In this document: one piece after another, positions 32,961 to 45,055 of the stretch
Layout: every line of letters begins with the position of its first letter
Position numbering within the stretch: position 1 is the stretch's first letter
The notes under the pieces: generated by a model
Told to the model about the DNA's origin: nothing
The model's input: only the letters and a program-made list of their open reading frames with translations
The model's database searches: none
Origin: Xiphydria camelus
Taxonomy: Eukaryota; Arthropoda; Insecta; Hymenoptera; Xiphydriidae
Reading direction: 5' to 3'
DNA length: 64,000 nucleotides
Assembly (NCBI GenBank): GCA_963678675.1
Contig: OY783199.1
Coordinates: 4,099,501 to 4,163,500 of the forward strand
Position numbers and translations under genes: made by a program

Positions 32961-34885
32961 AAATCCTCTCTCTCTCTTTATCTGTCTATCTCTTTCTTTT
33001 TCGATTTGACAGCTATAAATGCATTCTGCACGTCACATTCTTGCCCCAGATGTAAATATAGCCGCGTATAGGCACGTCTCGCAAGCCGGTGACGACGCCT
33101 ACGATGGATCGTGGCAAAGCGGTTCGACTCTACGAGTGGTGACAGTCCCTCGCGCCCAACGTCGACGCGAAGGAGTTTCTCTCCCGCGTCGAGAGACACG
33201 AGAGGAGGTGACTAATGATCGTTACCCTACGAATAATAGCCGGATAACTTAATTATCCCCACGGTCGAATGGCATTCGACTCGCACGACTTCGAGTCGAG
33301 GAGAGCGAAGGACGGCTGCTTCTTTCAGCAGCTCTCAGATTCCCCGTGCTCGTATACCGCTGTTAAATTTCTTATTTCCTCTCCACGTCCGACTACGCGC
33401 GTCATTATCCACCTTGCCCCGGTAATCGCAGTGCCTCGAAATGTAATTCGTAAGACGAGAGGAACGGAAATCGAAGAAATCACGAGAGAAAATCAAATCA
33501 TCAATTTTCCCCTAATAGGAAACGAAGCGTCAGATATTTCTCGCGAAACGAAATCGTAGCATCGAGAGGAGGTGAAGCGAGGTGAATATAAAAAAAGTGT
33601 CAAAAACGAAGGGAACTCCCGCCCTCCGACTACCCCTCCCCACTTCTCATTCCCCGCCGCGCCGAGACTGATACATCTACCCCCACATATCACCATCCGT
33701 CGGCTCTTCCAGCGCTATCCATGCAGTTGAATGTATGGATACACCAGGCACCCACCTATACGGCTATGTACCTACGGCAGAGCGAACGGGCCCGTTGCTT
33801 TTATTTCACAGTTTATGACGGAGAATGAAGATTAATGGAAGCCATTGTTTGCCCGTGCCCGTGGCCGTTAAGCCGAGCTAACTCACTTCCCTCTCTCGCC
33901 CCCCCCCCCTCCTATTCTGCACCCTTTCTTCCCTTCTCACCCCTCGCTCTTCATGCGCGAAAGATCCGTGAAACGACCTTATAAGTACGCGGTAGATATT
34001 TCACAAGGACGGGATTAAAAGGTTCCGAGAACACCCCTCCCCAAACATCCCTGCGCTACGCTCTCGCCATCCGACGGGGGAGTTTTTCGCGGTGGTCCAC
34101 CGCGCAGCATCCGGAATTGAACTTAGACCTTTACCCGACTACGCGAGAAAGTACCATGGCGTTGGAATTTTATGAAAATCGTACCCCACTTCTTATATAA
34201 GCGACACCCCTATCCGTGGTCACCGTTGCTACTGTGGCGTTACCGTTTGGAAAAGTGTAATCTCGTAAAAAGTACGTCGACTCCATCCACCCCGCAGCCG
34301 TGATAGGTACCTACACGCGCGAAGCGAGCGGCTTGATATCAGCGGCGACGAGGAAAGTTGGGCGATAAAATTCATCTCAATTCCATACTCGGGGGAGAGA
34401 GTCTCCCCCTCGCTCTCTCTTCTCGTCTCCCCGTAACGAATATGTATTTATACAATAAATATTAATTAACCCCTCGGCGGAATCCTCATCGCGGGGGGTG
34501 GAATATTCGAGAGGCGAGAATATCGAGTGCCCAACCGTTTCTACAGCGCGTGAGCTATCGGCGAGACGAGATGCATGGATGGAGAGTACCTGTCTGTCTC
34601 GAGCATACTTTATAATACTTAAACCGGCGTGCATGCATCCGCTGCAGCGGATATGTAGGTAACTGCATACATAGATGCACAGGTAGCGACGAGGTACGTT
34701 TACACCGTCGGAATTTATCGGCTATATAACATTACTGACATTTCGAGAGGTTTCGAAGCGCCTGGAATGGCTCAATTAAGAGTAGGCAATTGCAGGCTGC
34801 ACCGCGCTGACGCGAAAAGCGTATAATTTAGCCAAAAGCATTTGCGGTGTTATTCTTATCCGTTATCTTTATTTACGTAGACGCG
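32961..34885. other. Unassigned DNA
   Basis: CpG-rich with a short C run near 33900. Nothing recognised as a gene or transposon. Confidence 0.45.
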
Positions 34886-35111
34886 CACTGAGAAAAATAA
34901 CTTGGACGGCGAAATAAATATTTCGTTAGGACAAGAAAGTATATGTTAATTATTCAAATGTTTATTTCAGTCAAACGATTGCCTCGGAGGATCAAACTGT
35001 GCCAAATAAATATTCTAATAATTGACGAATATTTATTTGGTCTAATAAAATGTTTCTTTCGCCACATTCAAACAAATATTTATGGACTACGAATAAACTG
35101 TTTTCTCGATG
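34886..35111. mobile_element. MITE family C copy C3 with a family A-like left end
   Basis: The first 20 bp (CACTGAGAAAAATAACTTGG) are the left terminus of family A. From GGCGAAATAAATATTTCG onward it is family C in reverse orientation, ending AACTGTTTTCTCGATG. It is either a recombinant or a C copy with a replaced end. Confidence 0.75.
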
Positions 35112-35136
35112 CGCAAGATTGTTAAATTTTACCGTA

Positions 35137-35287
35137 TAAACTAATGTTTATACCATTACGAATTGTAAAAAATACGCCGTGGTCTATTCAAAATTTCAAT
35201 GTCTCGCCTCGAGGTGCCCCGCTACTGGGATAACTGCAAAAATTCGTAGGTTTTCCCATGATTTTTTCCTAATCCTTTTTCTCCGTG
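35137..35287 (-). mobile_element. Repeat family BB copy BB2
   Basis: Inverted relative to BB1. Blocks TATACCATTACGAATTG, AATTTCAATGTCTCG, TGGGATAACTGCA and CTAATCCTTTTTCTCCGTG, followed by TA. Confidence 0.65.
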
Positions 35288-35288
35288 T

Positions 35289-35334
35289 AGATACGTTTTG
35301 TCATTTTAATCTAATTATTATATTTTTCTGAGTG
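35289..35334. mobile_element. MITE family A right-end remnant (A9)
   Basis: GATACGTTTTGTCATTTTAA then TATTTTTCTGAGTG matches the last 45 bp of family A. It abuts BB2 at a TA. Confidence 0.65.
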
Positions 35335-35336
35335 CA

Positions 35337-36737
35337 GCGGTAGTGAAAATGTACCACTGCATGGATACGACGAAAGGATGCTGCTAGGGCGAAGCGTTTT
35401 CGCGAGAACCCGTCGAGAAAATATTCGTTCGGACGTGCAACCCTGACAGCTATACGAGGAGGAATAAACACGAGCGGAGCCGATGCAGGGCATTTGAGAA
35501 AATCGATCTCTCGATCCTGCCCTATAGCTGGAGAGCCGGCAGACCCGTAGCAGTCCTTTTCTTCGACGGGTCGCCACCGCCGCCACTTTCTTCCGCCCCT
35601 CTCGGCGACTTCCGTTGTCGGGGAAAATTTCATTTTCGCGCACTCTTCGCTCTCGCCCTGTACTTAATTTTCTCCTCGGCGGTCGCTCCCACGCGAGCAA
35701 TTGCCGTCGGCGTTTAAAGCGCGTCTCGTCTCCGGTATTACGCGAGTCTCCGTGCGACACTCACGCGATTGATAGAGAAAAATCGTGAAAATAATGATTT
35801 CCCGCCCCCTAATTTGATCTGATCATTGTTCGTGATTATTTTACGGAGCATTAATGACCCATCGAAATTGCGCTTTTACGAATTGAAAACGAAAGGAGCG
35901 AAGAAGTGATATCACCTCGAAAATGTTGCGTAAAAATATATTTCGCACGTCATCGTTCAATGGAAATGTTTACGAATCATTCAATATCTTCGGCCCTTCG
36001 TACGCGTGCATTTCGCGGCGCGATATCGGGTCACGAAGAAACGATTTTCGACCCGCTGCCACCTCAGCATTTCATGCTCGATCGTCGAATAAAACATCGA
36101 ATACCATTCCGACGGAACCGGGACACTCAGCGTATATTTCCACCCCCGTTGATCCTCTCTCGTTCGACGATCAATGGATCGGAAAAGGAGCGTGGATTTG
36201 CCGTTTATATATCCCGAGAGCGAGAGACCCGCCTCATTCGCGGAGGGTCTCGACGGATCCGCGGGCCCGCGGCCCCGCGTTGTCGAGTGCACCTGGAGCA
36301 CCGACAACGGGCGAACGCCGCGATGCACCGTGAATGCGGGTCGAATGGAATTGGTCTTTCTTCGCGGAACGATTCCTCTCTCTTCATCTCTTTTTCCTTC
36401 TCTCGAGTTTCGTCCGCCTTCTGCGAATGTCCGTATACAACGAGACGGATAGTGTCTCCCTTGCGGTCGAGTATATAAGGAGGCCATTAGCAGAGCCGAT
36501 CTAATCGCGAGTCAATCGAATGCTATTCCGGGCAAGGAACTCGCGTAACGATACACCGAGAGCCACGGACTTCGATTCCATCCCCTCCCCTCCCGTACCT
36601 TGAGATAGTGATCTCTCTCTTGCTTGTGTTACCTCCCTCGGAAAACCGGAAAGTTTTGCGGCTCATGGGTTCTCGGCTCCAGGGCGAAAAAGTTTAGTAT
36701 ATTTTGTACATGATCTATATGCGAATTTTTGGTCGTG
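35337..36737. other. Unassigned CpG-rich DNA
   Basis: The longest frame (35906-36478, plus strand, 190 codons) overlaps equally long frames on the other strand and shows no domain. I treat it as chance. Confidence 0.45.
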
Positions 36738-36957
36738 CACTGAGAAATATAACTGGTCAATTTAACGAAAATTTTGAAGACGATGACCAGATCGTTTGGT
36801 GAAATATGAATCCTCTATCCATTTGGTTAATCTCGCCACTTTTTAGTTAGAATAACTACTAAATATTTGATCCAACTGACCAGTATTTTTATTAGAATAA
36901 TTAAACGCGTTTTCTCAGATGCGTTTTGTCAATTTAACCAAGTTACTTTTCTCGGCG
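36738..36957. mobile_element. MITE family A copy A5
   Basis: Starts CACTGAGAAATATAACTGG and ends GTTACTTTTCTCGGCG. Has AGATCGTTTGGTGAAAT and AATTAAACGCGTTTTC. The left flank is TG. About 220 bp. Confidence 0.8.
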
Positions 36958-36960
36958 TTT

Positions 36961-37087
36961 ATGGATTATGTATGATTTCTATATTAACCATTATACGGAC
37001 TATATATGGATTGTACAAATATTCAAAAATCCAAATATAGTCTTTGCATGGTTAATATAGAAGTTATATATTATATAATCCATATAT
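36961..37087. repeat. AT-rich palindrome next to A5
   Basis: ATGGATTATGTATGATTTC ... TATATTAACCAT and the complement ATGGTTAATATAGAAG ... ATAATCCAT form a hairpin of about 125 bp, starting 3 bp after A5. Confidence 0.65.
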
Positions 37088-37796
37088 GACCTAATCCACA
37101 TATCGTCGGTTGAAAAGAATATTATCCTATATCCATTTTTTGGAAAAATGAGCTATTGACATAATATCCTAAGTCCTATTTAATTCTAGCTGGTGCAATA
37201 CTATCCAATATATATAAATTAAATATAATGAAAATCATACCTCGAAAAATTGCCCAGAATTGTCTTCGTTATAGGGCAATAAAACTTTCAAATGCGACAA
37301 ATTATATAGAACTTTTCCGCATGGGCCCAAATACCTCGAAACGTTTCCTCATCGCTATTAAGAGTGATATTCCGCTTCGTGAATCGCGATGAGATATTAA
37401 ACGGTCCATTAAGAACGCTTTTAATCGCTCTCCCGCGGCCAATGAGGAAAAACCGGGAGCGCGATCGAAGCGTCGAAAGGAGGGACAGAGAAAAATAAAT
37501 TGCACGGCAGGCTCGCGCGTCCAGGGGATTAGATTAGCATTTTATGAAACACCAACTGCCGCGCTCGCCCGGCTTCTTCCACCGCGCTCCCTTCGCGCAC
37601 ACGTATTTCCGCGTACGTGAGAATCTGGGGAGCGTCCGAACGTATATAACGCGCGGGTACTCGACCGGCGGAATCGAAAGCACGGGGATCGGTTAAGCCC
37701 CCGGTTATGACTTCTCGGCGCGGCGGCAATTCTGTTTCTCCCTCGCGCGGATTTTCATGGAGGTAACAAAGCTCGAAAAGTACGATGCAATTACGG
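37088..37796. other. Unassigned DNA
   Basis: AT-rich then CpG-rich. No gene recognised. Confidence 0.45.
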
Positions 37797-38415
37797 CACA
37801 GAGGAAAATAATTAGTTATCCCGACAAATGCTCATTTGTCAACCTGGATTTGTCAAACGGTTAGCACAGCAAAATATCGATTTGTCATGGCAACGTATTA
37901 TTTGTTATTTCGTACTACAGAAAATCTGTGATGTTGCAGTGGCAACAAATTTTGTTACAAAAGAAGATTACTTCCATTTTTTTAGATTCACCTGTATTGA
38001 AATAAAGCAAATTTCGATCGAGTCTAATATATGTACTGTCAATAATAATTTCACGTAGTGAAATGGACTTTACGATTTTTAAATGAACTTTCTCGTAACA
38101 AGATATGTACCGCTCATCGTGACATGTGGATGACTAGGAAAAGAGTAGAAGAGCAGAGAAGTTTTTAACATGTTTTGGCAGTTGTTGCGAGGCCATATCT
38201 TGTCGACAACCCTTTGTACATTTACCGAGATATCGGTACTTGTAACAAATATGCGTATATAGCTGCTCTAACGAAAGACATGCGGTAGATCAGTTTTGTC
38301 ACCGCAACAAAAATTTTCCATCATGTCGACATACGAATATATTATCACTATGTTGACAAAACTTTTATTGCAGTGACAATATTTATGTTACAACGGCAAA
38401 TTATTTTTCCGAGTG
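37797..38415. mobile_element. TA-class element Q1, about 619 bp
   Basis: Starts CACAGAGGAAAATAATTAG and ends AAATTATTTTTCCGAGTG. The ends are complementary over about 17 bp, and inner motifs with TTGTCA, GCAACAAA and GTTGACAAAA recur in inverted form. Its first 20 bp equal the start of I1. Non-coding. Flanks are not TA. Confidence 0.55.
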
Positions 38416-39261
38416 AGGAAGGCTCGTATCGGCATGGGACTACTTGTAAAAAAAAGGAGTCCTTCGGGGGTTACATTGAAGACAATCTCGCCGACAGGGT
38501 TTCGTCCAACTGTAGATAATATCTAAGTTTCGCTGCGATTCTCTTCTCCGACATTTTCTTTCGCATCCACACCGCGCCACCCGGGAAAAGACGTGGCTCG
38601 GCTTCACGGAAAATTGCATTAGCGGTGCTGTCGAGTCCGATAGAATGTTTAAAGAGGAGAAAACGTATGAAAGGAGGCCCCGGTGAATCGACGGCCAAGT
38701 TTCGAGAGACCTTTGCGGCGGTGGGGGATACAAAGGATCCGAAGGGGGTGGAAATCGACGTACAGGTGGCACATATCGACGTCGACTTCGCGATGTGCGG
38801 GGAGTTTCCGTTCTCCCTGCGCTTCCTCGCGAGCGAAAGAATGCTGGCTATCGCGCGCAGCGTCCTTCCGCCGCTGTATTCGTTTCCCTCTGCTCCCGTT
38901 CCGTGTCACGGGAGATTTCTCGTCCTCCCGGGCGGAAGACTCGCTCGGGGAACCACAAGGACCTGCGCGCGGTCCTCTAACGCGTTCGCTCGAGCGAGTG
39001 ATCAGCTGCTCGCACGTTCGAGAGTGAAGTAAGGGTGTACGGCGAGCGCGAGGGCGAGTATGCCAGAGCGACGACGACGGAGTCTTCTCTCGAGGAAAGT
39101 GAACTTCTAATTTGAATTTTCCTCCGCTTCGTGGCGTCGCCCCCTTTGCGAAGCTCGGCTTGACCCCGTATCCCTTACGTTCGTGATGCTCGCAAACGGG
39201 GTGCTAACTTCGAACGCGATTATCTCCTTTCCCGTGAACTTTCCCCCCATACACTCATTTA
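38416..39261. other. Unassigned CpG-rich DNA
   Basis: Overlapping frames on both strands (38440-39032) are likely compositional. Confidence 0.45.
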
Positions 39262-39348
39262 GGAATATTTATAGATCTAAATGTGGTCTTCAAAAAAGAG
39301 TTGTATAATATTTTTCGTAGACGCACTGGGTTAAGAGATAATCGCGAT
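39262..39348. repeat. Family X fragment X2
   Basis: TTTATAGATC...GTGGTCTTCAAAAAA...GAGATAATCGCGAT matches part of X3 and X1. Confidence 0.55.
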
Positions 39349-39384
39349 GGAAGATGACGCCGATTCAATGTCACTCGAAAAAGA

Positions 39385-39577
39385 AAATGTCCGAAAAAAT
39401 AATCATTATCGCAAAATTATAAGTGTGCTTCTTTCTACTGAGTTGTGACGTCATCGAAGATCCATGAGAGACGCACTCTAAATATCGTTTTCTAACTTAA
39501 ATGAGGCGGAAAATGAAAAACGAAAAAATACGGGGTGAATAGTTTGATCCAAATTTGTCGAATCTGCAATACAAAAA
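39385..39577 (-). repeat. Dispersed repeat family V copy V2
   Basis: Inverted match to V3: ATTATAAGTG, GACGTCATCGAA, GAGAGACGCACT, AAATGAGGCGGAAAATG, TCGAATCTGCAATACAAAA. Lies just beyond X2. Confidence 0.7.
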
Positions 39578-40844
39578 ATCATGCAACTCCCCTATTATCA
39601 CAATCTCACATTTTAAGGACGTAATTCGTTGACGGAAGTGCTCCCAGAAATGGAACACAATATTTCGTCCGATCAGGAAGGAAGAGGCCCACGATCGTCC
39701 CTAACGCAATTGGATTTCCAATCCCCATCTATAACCACCTCCGATGAAAGTGCCTTGCTGCACTCCGCGGGATCCCTTTCAGCCCCATCCAATTCGCTCG
39801 CGTGTCCTCGTCACATCGAGTCCTATCGCACGTCCGCTCGTACACGCGTGCCTCTCGCATGCAGGCAACGCGTGTACACACGTGGCGCACGACTCGTGCA
39901 TACGAGAGGGCGAGGCAGGTCTAACACGACCGAGCGTTATGCGGTGTGTAAACAGGCGAGGGTCTACATACACAGAGCGTCGGGATAGTCAACCGGAAGG
40001 AGAGAGGGAGAGAGGGAGAGAGAGATCTGCTCTCGCTGGGAGGTCCAGGAGGTTTACGGGGAGAAATAGGTGCGAGGGAGAGTGAACGAACCACGCAAAC
40101 AGGGAGAGAGAGAGAGAGAGAGGATATACCGACCAGAATGTAATATCCTCGCACCTCTCCACTGTATTCTGTTCTCTATCCAGTCCCTCCTCGCTGCCCC
40201 GCCACCCTAAGGCCACATAATATCCTCTCGAGGATTGCTCTTCTCCTCTTCCGTTTTCAGACCGCTCCCCCGCCGCCGCGGATCCCCCCGAATCCCGAAA
40301 AAGTAAACCTCATCTTTCCGGGCGGGGCTGCGAAGTGCGAATCCCCTGATAGCGGAAGTTAAGCCAGATTAGTGTTCGACGCGAGGAGCGCGCGTCTATA
40401 TGCGAGCGTATCTAGGGATGCGCGTGTGTCGTACCACCCGAAATGGGGGTGGGAATAATTTTCTGGAGTGTTTCGCGAGCGGTAACTGCACGCGTAGCGA
40501 AAAAGCTGCGGATTTTTACTTTCGCTTTACGGCGCAGCTGCGCTCAGAAAATAGTAGTCTATTTATAGTCAATGCACGTCTACTTGATTAAGGTGAAAGA
40601 AATATTTCTTTGGGTCGGGTGAATAAGGAACAGAGCGGTGTAATATCAGTATAGAGCAGATTCTATTTAGTGAGGAAAACGGTCCTGAAGTAGAGTGGCT
40701 GTCAAAGCTAGAATACTTATGGAGAAAAGTAAAATAAATTTGAAGAAACAATGTATGGTGTGGTTTAATGTGTGTGAGAGTTATCTGTAAAACTAACCAA
40801 CCCTTTTCTAGGCCGACAGGCTGAAAATAAAGATATACTATGAA
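39578..40844. other. Unassigned DNA with GA tracts
   Basis: GA repeats at about 40000-40025 and 40104-40122. Frames of 60-119 codons without domains. Confidence 0.45.
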
Positions 40845-40947
40845 AAAGACATTCTAATAATTAATTTATATTTATTTGGCCCAACGAAATATGTCTCTCA
40901 CCGTAATCAAGTATACATTTATTAACCACAAAGAAATTCTCTCGGTG
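40845..40947. mobile_element. MITE family C right half (C4)
   Basis: CATTCTAATAATTAATTT ... CCAACGAAATATGTCTC ... TACATTTATTAACCAC ... TTCTCTCGGTG. The left half is absent. Confidence 0.7.
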
Positions 40948-42481
40948 TGTATCGCACTGAAAATATAAAGCTTTATCCTGAATAAAAATAGCTGTTCGCG
41001 TACTGCCGTTATTCGACGGTTCACGAAAAGCGGAAGCGGCACCATTATCTCCCGTACGGTTATAAAAGGCTGTATACCTATCGCATGTCGTAATTCGTGG
41101 CAATTTCGAGCGCCCGGCTGATAATTGAGATTTGAATAGTTCATGAAAATAGCGAGATTCGAGAAATTATACGAATGCACAACGAGGATCGTTCCGCTGG
41201 GTCGGTATTTTATCGAATACCTATACAGTAGGCGGTGATACCGTCGAACTGTATACGCGGCGTAACATTCGACTCCTGTTCTAATCATGGCTTCGACTTT
41301 CGAGTTGCGCATCGCGTTACGCTGCAACGCGCAGCAGTGACGCTTCGATAACGGCGTGCAGCGGAGAAGCATTTCATCAGGATGCACTCGACCGCGTGCA
41401 GCTTATATGCAAATCGAATCGGAATTGCGGTGACATCGAAACCCGGAAACAGCAAACAGAGACGACCGCAAAGAAGAGGGTTGGCAAAGGTTTCGGCGCG
41501 AGTTCCCTTTCTCGCAACTTTTCAAAACTTCCTCTCGCGCATCCCTCCTCCGCACATTCGAGCCTTTCGAAGGTTCGCATAACAGAAAAGCACCAGACCG
41601 CGCGTTCGTACGTGCGATAACGACGCGAGAGCCCTTCCAACCCCCTTACACGCTCCTCCTCGCGCCTTCCCCGTCCTCCCGTGAAAAATACGATTTTCCA
41701 TTTCCACTTCGCGCGAGCGTCGCTCGATGGCTTCTCGAGAGCGCTCCGTAGCACGCATTCGGTGCAGCCGAGAGTTGACAACCCTCGTATCGTTTCCAGA
41801 ACGGATATAACTAGAGCGGCGGTGCGTGTGTGTGCTCTGGTATGCTAGGATCATGGAGTGAAGCCTCCCCTTTTGCAGATAGAGAGAGAGAGAGGGGGGG
41901 GAGAGGACGATCTCCGTGTACCTCTCTCCCGCCTGTCGAACCTCCGAGTAGGCTCCTCGCTGACATGAGTCACGCACACGTGATTGTCCCGCATTCGCGG
42001 ACCGGGTCCCCCCCGGGATGAGGGCAGTGGAACAGGATTGTCTCGGCCAGACAAATTCTCGCGATACGTGCCGAGGGACGCGATTCTACGATCGCCCTGT
42101 TAATTTTCCTACGGTTGATACTTTTTTCACGGGATGAGGGGTGTGCTTTGAATTTTTCTCTATGCAACCCCGTGCGGCTGCTTCGTTCGCTATATATCTA
42201 TCTCTTTGCCCGAGCATATCTCACCGATTTTTCGCGCCAGTGCAAAAAACAAACGCAGCTCGCTCCGAAAAATCTCGGAGAGGCAGGCGAGCAAGATTTA
42301 TCGGCGTGTCACGGGCCTGAGCGCGGGCGCGCTGAATTTTTCGGCGGGGTTGGAACATCGGAGATCCTCGAATAATTCGATACAGCGGTACCGTTGGACC
42401 GTGCCGCGATTTTTCACGTCGCGCGATATTTGGAATTGATCTCCCATCGCGTTTGCTTACGTAGAAATTCTTTTTGCATCA
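40948..42481. other. Unassigned DNA
   Basis: The minus-strand frame 40872-41387 (171 codons) has no domain and begins inside C4. Short GA tract at 41880-41896. Confidence 0.45.
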
Positions 42482-42719
42482 CACTGAGAAAAATGGTTAG
42501 GCCGAAATGATAAAGCGCAGCTAGTAAAAATCGTTTAGTTATTCTAATAAAAGTGCTGGTCGATTGAATCAAATATTTAATTATTTTAACCAAATAATTA
42601 GTTATTATATCCAAGAAGCGTTCAATCAACCAGATGGAGAATTCACATTTGACCAGACAGTTTGATAATCGTCCCCCGGATTCTGATTAAATTAACCATG
42701 TTAATTATTTTTCTCAGCA
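42482..42719. mobile_element. MITE family A copy A6 (inverted)
   Basis: Starts CACTGAGAAAAATGGTTAG and ends TTATTTTTCTCAGCA. Compared with A1 the order of blocks is reversed (AAATGATAAAGCG first, CCAGACAGTTTGATAATC last). Confidence 0.8.
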
Positions 42720-42800
42720 GATTCGCGAGGCAGAAACGTTCGGTAATTTCCGATTGCTAAGATATTCAAACAGTGATGTAAATATGCGGATATATGCGTA

Positions 42801-43253
42801 CACAATAATTTATTTGTAGTTAATAAGTGTTCGTTTGAATATAGCGAAATAAATATTTCATTGAATCAAGGAAATATTAGTTAACTATTACGCTACCTAT
42901 TTATTTAGCATAATTAGATCCTTTGAAATAAACGTTTGAATGAAATGAACATTTTAACAATTTTAAAATGATAAAACGCATCTAGTTAAACGCGTTTAAT
43001 TATTCTAACCAATATACTGGTCAGTTGAACAAAATATTGAGTTATCTTAACTACGTATTTAGTTATTCCAACTATACGTACTTATCTAGTTATTCTAACT
43101 AGAAAATGACCAGTTTAACCAAACAGATGAAGAGGATCCACATTTTACCAAATCGTTTAGTTATGGTCTCCAGCATTTTGGTTAAGTTGATCAGGTTATT
43201 TTTCTCAGTGTAAACTCACATTTATTAACTATTAATAAACTGTCTTCTCGGTG
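42801..43253. mobile_element. MITE family C copy C5, split by A7
   Basis: Left part 42801-42960 (GTTAATAAGTGTTCG, GAATATAGCGAAATAAAT) and right part 43212-43253 (CACATTTATTAACTATTAAT, CTTCTCGGTG then TA) belong to family C. About 60 bp of C and a few terminal bases are missing at the A7 junction. Confidence 0.75.
42968..43211. mobile_element. MITE family A copy A7, nested in C5
   Basis: Reads AAATGATAAAACGCATC on the left, so its outermost about 20 bp are missing, and ends TTATTTTTCTCAGTG followed by TA. Has the repeated AGTTATTCTAACTA motifs. Confidence 0.75.
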
Positions 43254-43255
43254 TA

Positions 43256-44217
43256 TGTAACAATCCCTTGTACTTTTTAACGCGTGCCACGTGACCGGTA
43301 ACAAGGCACGCGCGCGTTTCTACAGAAATAAGCATAATTAATATTCCCGAGAAGCGATAAATAATTTATCGTAGACACGTCCCGCATGAAATCCCTTCGT
43401 GTACCGCGTACGGATGATGATTCGCGAGCTGCTGGCACGTGCAGAAATGCGCATATGAGCGCAGGCCTCGCGCATACTGCGAGCGTACGGTCATTGGCGT
43501 ATATTACACCGAGCGATCGCACGCGTATCTCTGGAGCGCGTACCTGCGGCAGGTCACCCGTGCATAGGCGCACTTTCGATCCTCGTCCATCACCGGAATT
43601 TACGAGCCGACTGTTTAACATTGCCGGAACACGAGCCAATAAAGAGTGGCCGTAATGCGGCGCGCCATAACCGCGCGCACAATTCGTTGTAAAATCGATA
43701 AAGCTCCTCGTATAAAAATCGAACCGAAGCCTCATTTGCCACCTGGGCAATGCATCGGACGTACATTTATCGTGCGTATTTCCGGTCGTTTTTTGGTAGT
43801 ACCTCTTCCCCCCCTCCCCCCATAACCATCCCCCTTTCTATTTTATTCTCTATTAAAGCTCGTCGACGATAGTCTCTTAAGATGCGACTCGAGTTTCTTC
43901 CCCCGTCTGCGCGGAGCACGACGAGATCAGCACTGCGGAAATATAGGTATAGATGCGCGATACGAGGCGACGACCATGTATGCCACGCCACTTCTTCGCG
44001 GCGTCTCGCACGACGACTGGCGTCTTGGTATCATACCGCTTCTTTTTTACTCGTCGTCGCGAAAGGAGACAAGAATATCGAAGAAAAGAGAGACGAGAAA
44101 ATGTTCCGTTCCCTCGCAGAGTCGCGGCCCGATCGGGACTCGAAACGTGGATGGGCGTGTCTCGTAGCGATTATTTTTACGCGCCGAGAATGACGGGAAT
44201 AAAAACGTCGGGTCCGG
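43256..44217. other. Unassigned CpG-rich DNA
   Basis: Frames up to 157 codons on the minus strand without domains. Confidence 0.45.
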
Positions 44218-44410
44218 AATTTTTCGGGGTGAATATTTTGGGGAAGCTACTCGTCCGTCGTGTCTGTAGTCGATGATTTCGAAGAGTTCAACAAATGAGA
44301 ATAATAAAAATCGGCAACAATTTTTTCGGGATGAATGTTTTGGGGAAGCAACTCGTTCGTCGTGACTGCCATCAATGATTTTAATGAGTTCAACGAATCG
44401 AAATATTTTT
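44218..44410. repeat. About 101-bp tandem duplication
   Basis: 44218-44318 and 44319-44410 both contain TTTTTCGGG(G/A)TGAAT, TTTTGGGGAAGC, ACTCGT(C/T)CGTCGTG and GAGTTCAAC. Non-coding as far as seen. Confidence 0.75.
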
Positions 44411-44822
44411 ATTCGGAAGAAAATATTATAAAAATGGTTATTTTCCACGCGTGATCGAAGGGAAAACGGAGCTCGAGTTACTTCCCGTTGCATCGCGACG
44501 AGAGGAGAAATACGCAACTGCAAAATGCATACAGATGGCGAATGCACTGTAATCGGACGTAATACTGGAACAAAGTCTGCTCGAATGTTCGCGCAGAGAG
44601 ACGAGAACGCGCGGAGCAATCTCGTTCGTTGGAAAATAGTAGGTGATCAAAGAGTAGGTGGTCAAAGAGTCGTCGCTGTCCTCTTCGTCCTTTTCTACTT
44701 AATCTCGCCGAAAGTGCAGTGCCGATTGATCGAGGTTTGATGCGACAGAAAAATCTTCCAGATACTACTTCGCTTTGTGATATATTCGTATTCCACTCGT
44801 AAGTGAGAAACTTTCTCGGATA
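44411..44822. other. Unassigned DNA
   Basis: Chance frames on both strands; nothing recognised. Confidence 0.4.
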
Positions 44823-45053
44823 CACGAAGAAAAAAAAGTATATTAATTACTGTTATAGTGGATATTAAATTTGACAGTTTCGGGAAAGTATTGCGTTCGT
44901 TGTTTTATTATATGACAATTGATATACCTCCAGTGAACTTCGCTAAACATATGCCAATTGTTGTCATACAGTAAAGCAATGAACGAAATACTTTCCCAAA
45001 ATGTCAAATTTATTTTCTAGTATAACAGTAATTAATATACCCTTTCCTCCGTG
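44823..45053. mobile_element. MITE family R (single copy R1)
   Basis: 231 bp between TA (44821-44822) and TA (45054-45055). Ends CACGAAGAAAAAAAAG and CCTTTCCTCCGTG. Arms of about 100 bp (TATTAATTACTGTTATA, AAATTTGACA, GGGAAAGTATT and complements). Full palindrome. Confidence 0.85.
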
Positions 45054-45055
45054 TA

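Noticed and set aside
35906..36478. 190-codon plus-strand frame
   Set aside because: Frames of similar length occur on both strands over the same CpG-rich stretch. No domain, no splice context, mixed composition.
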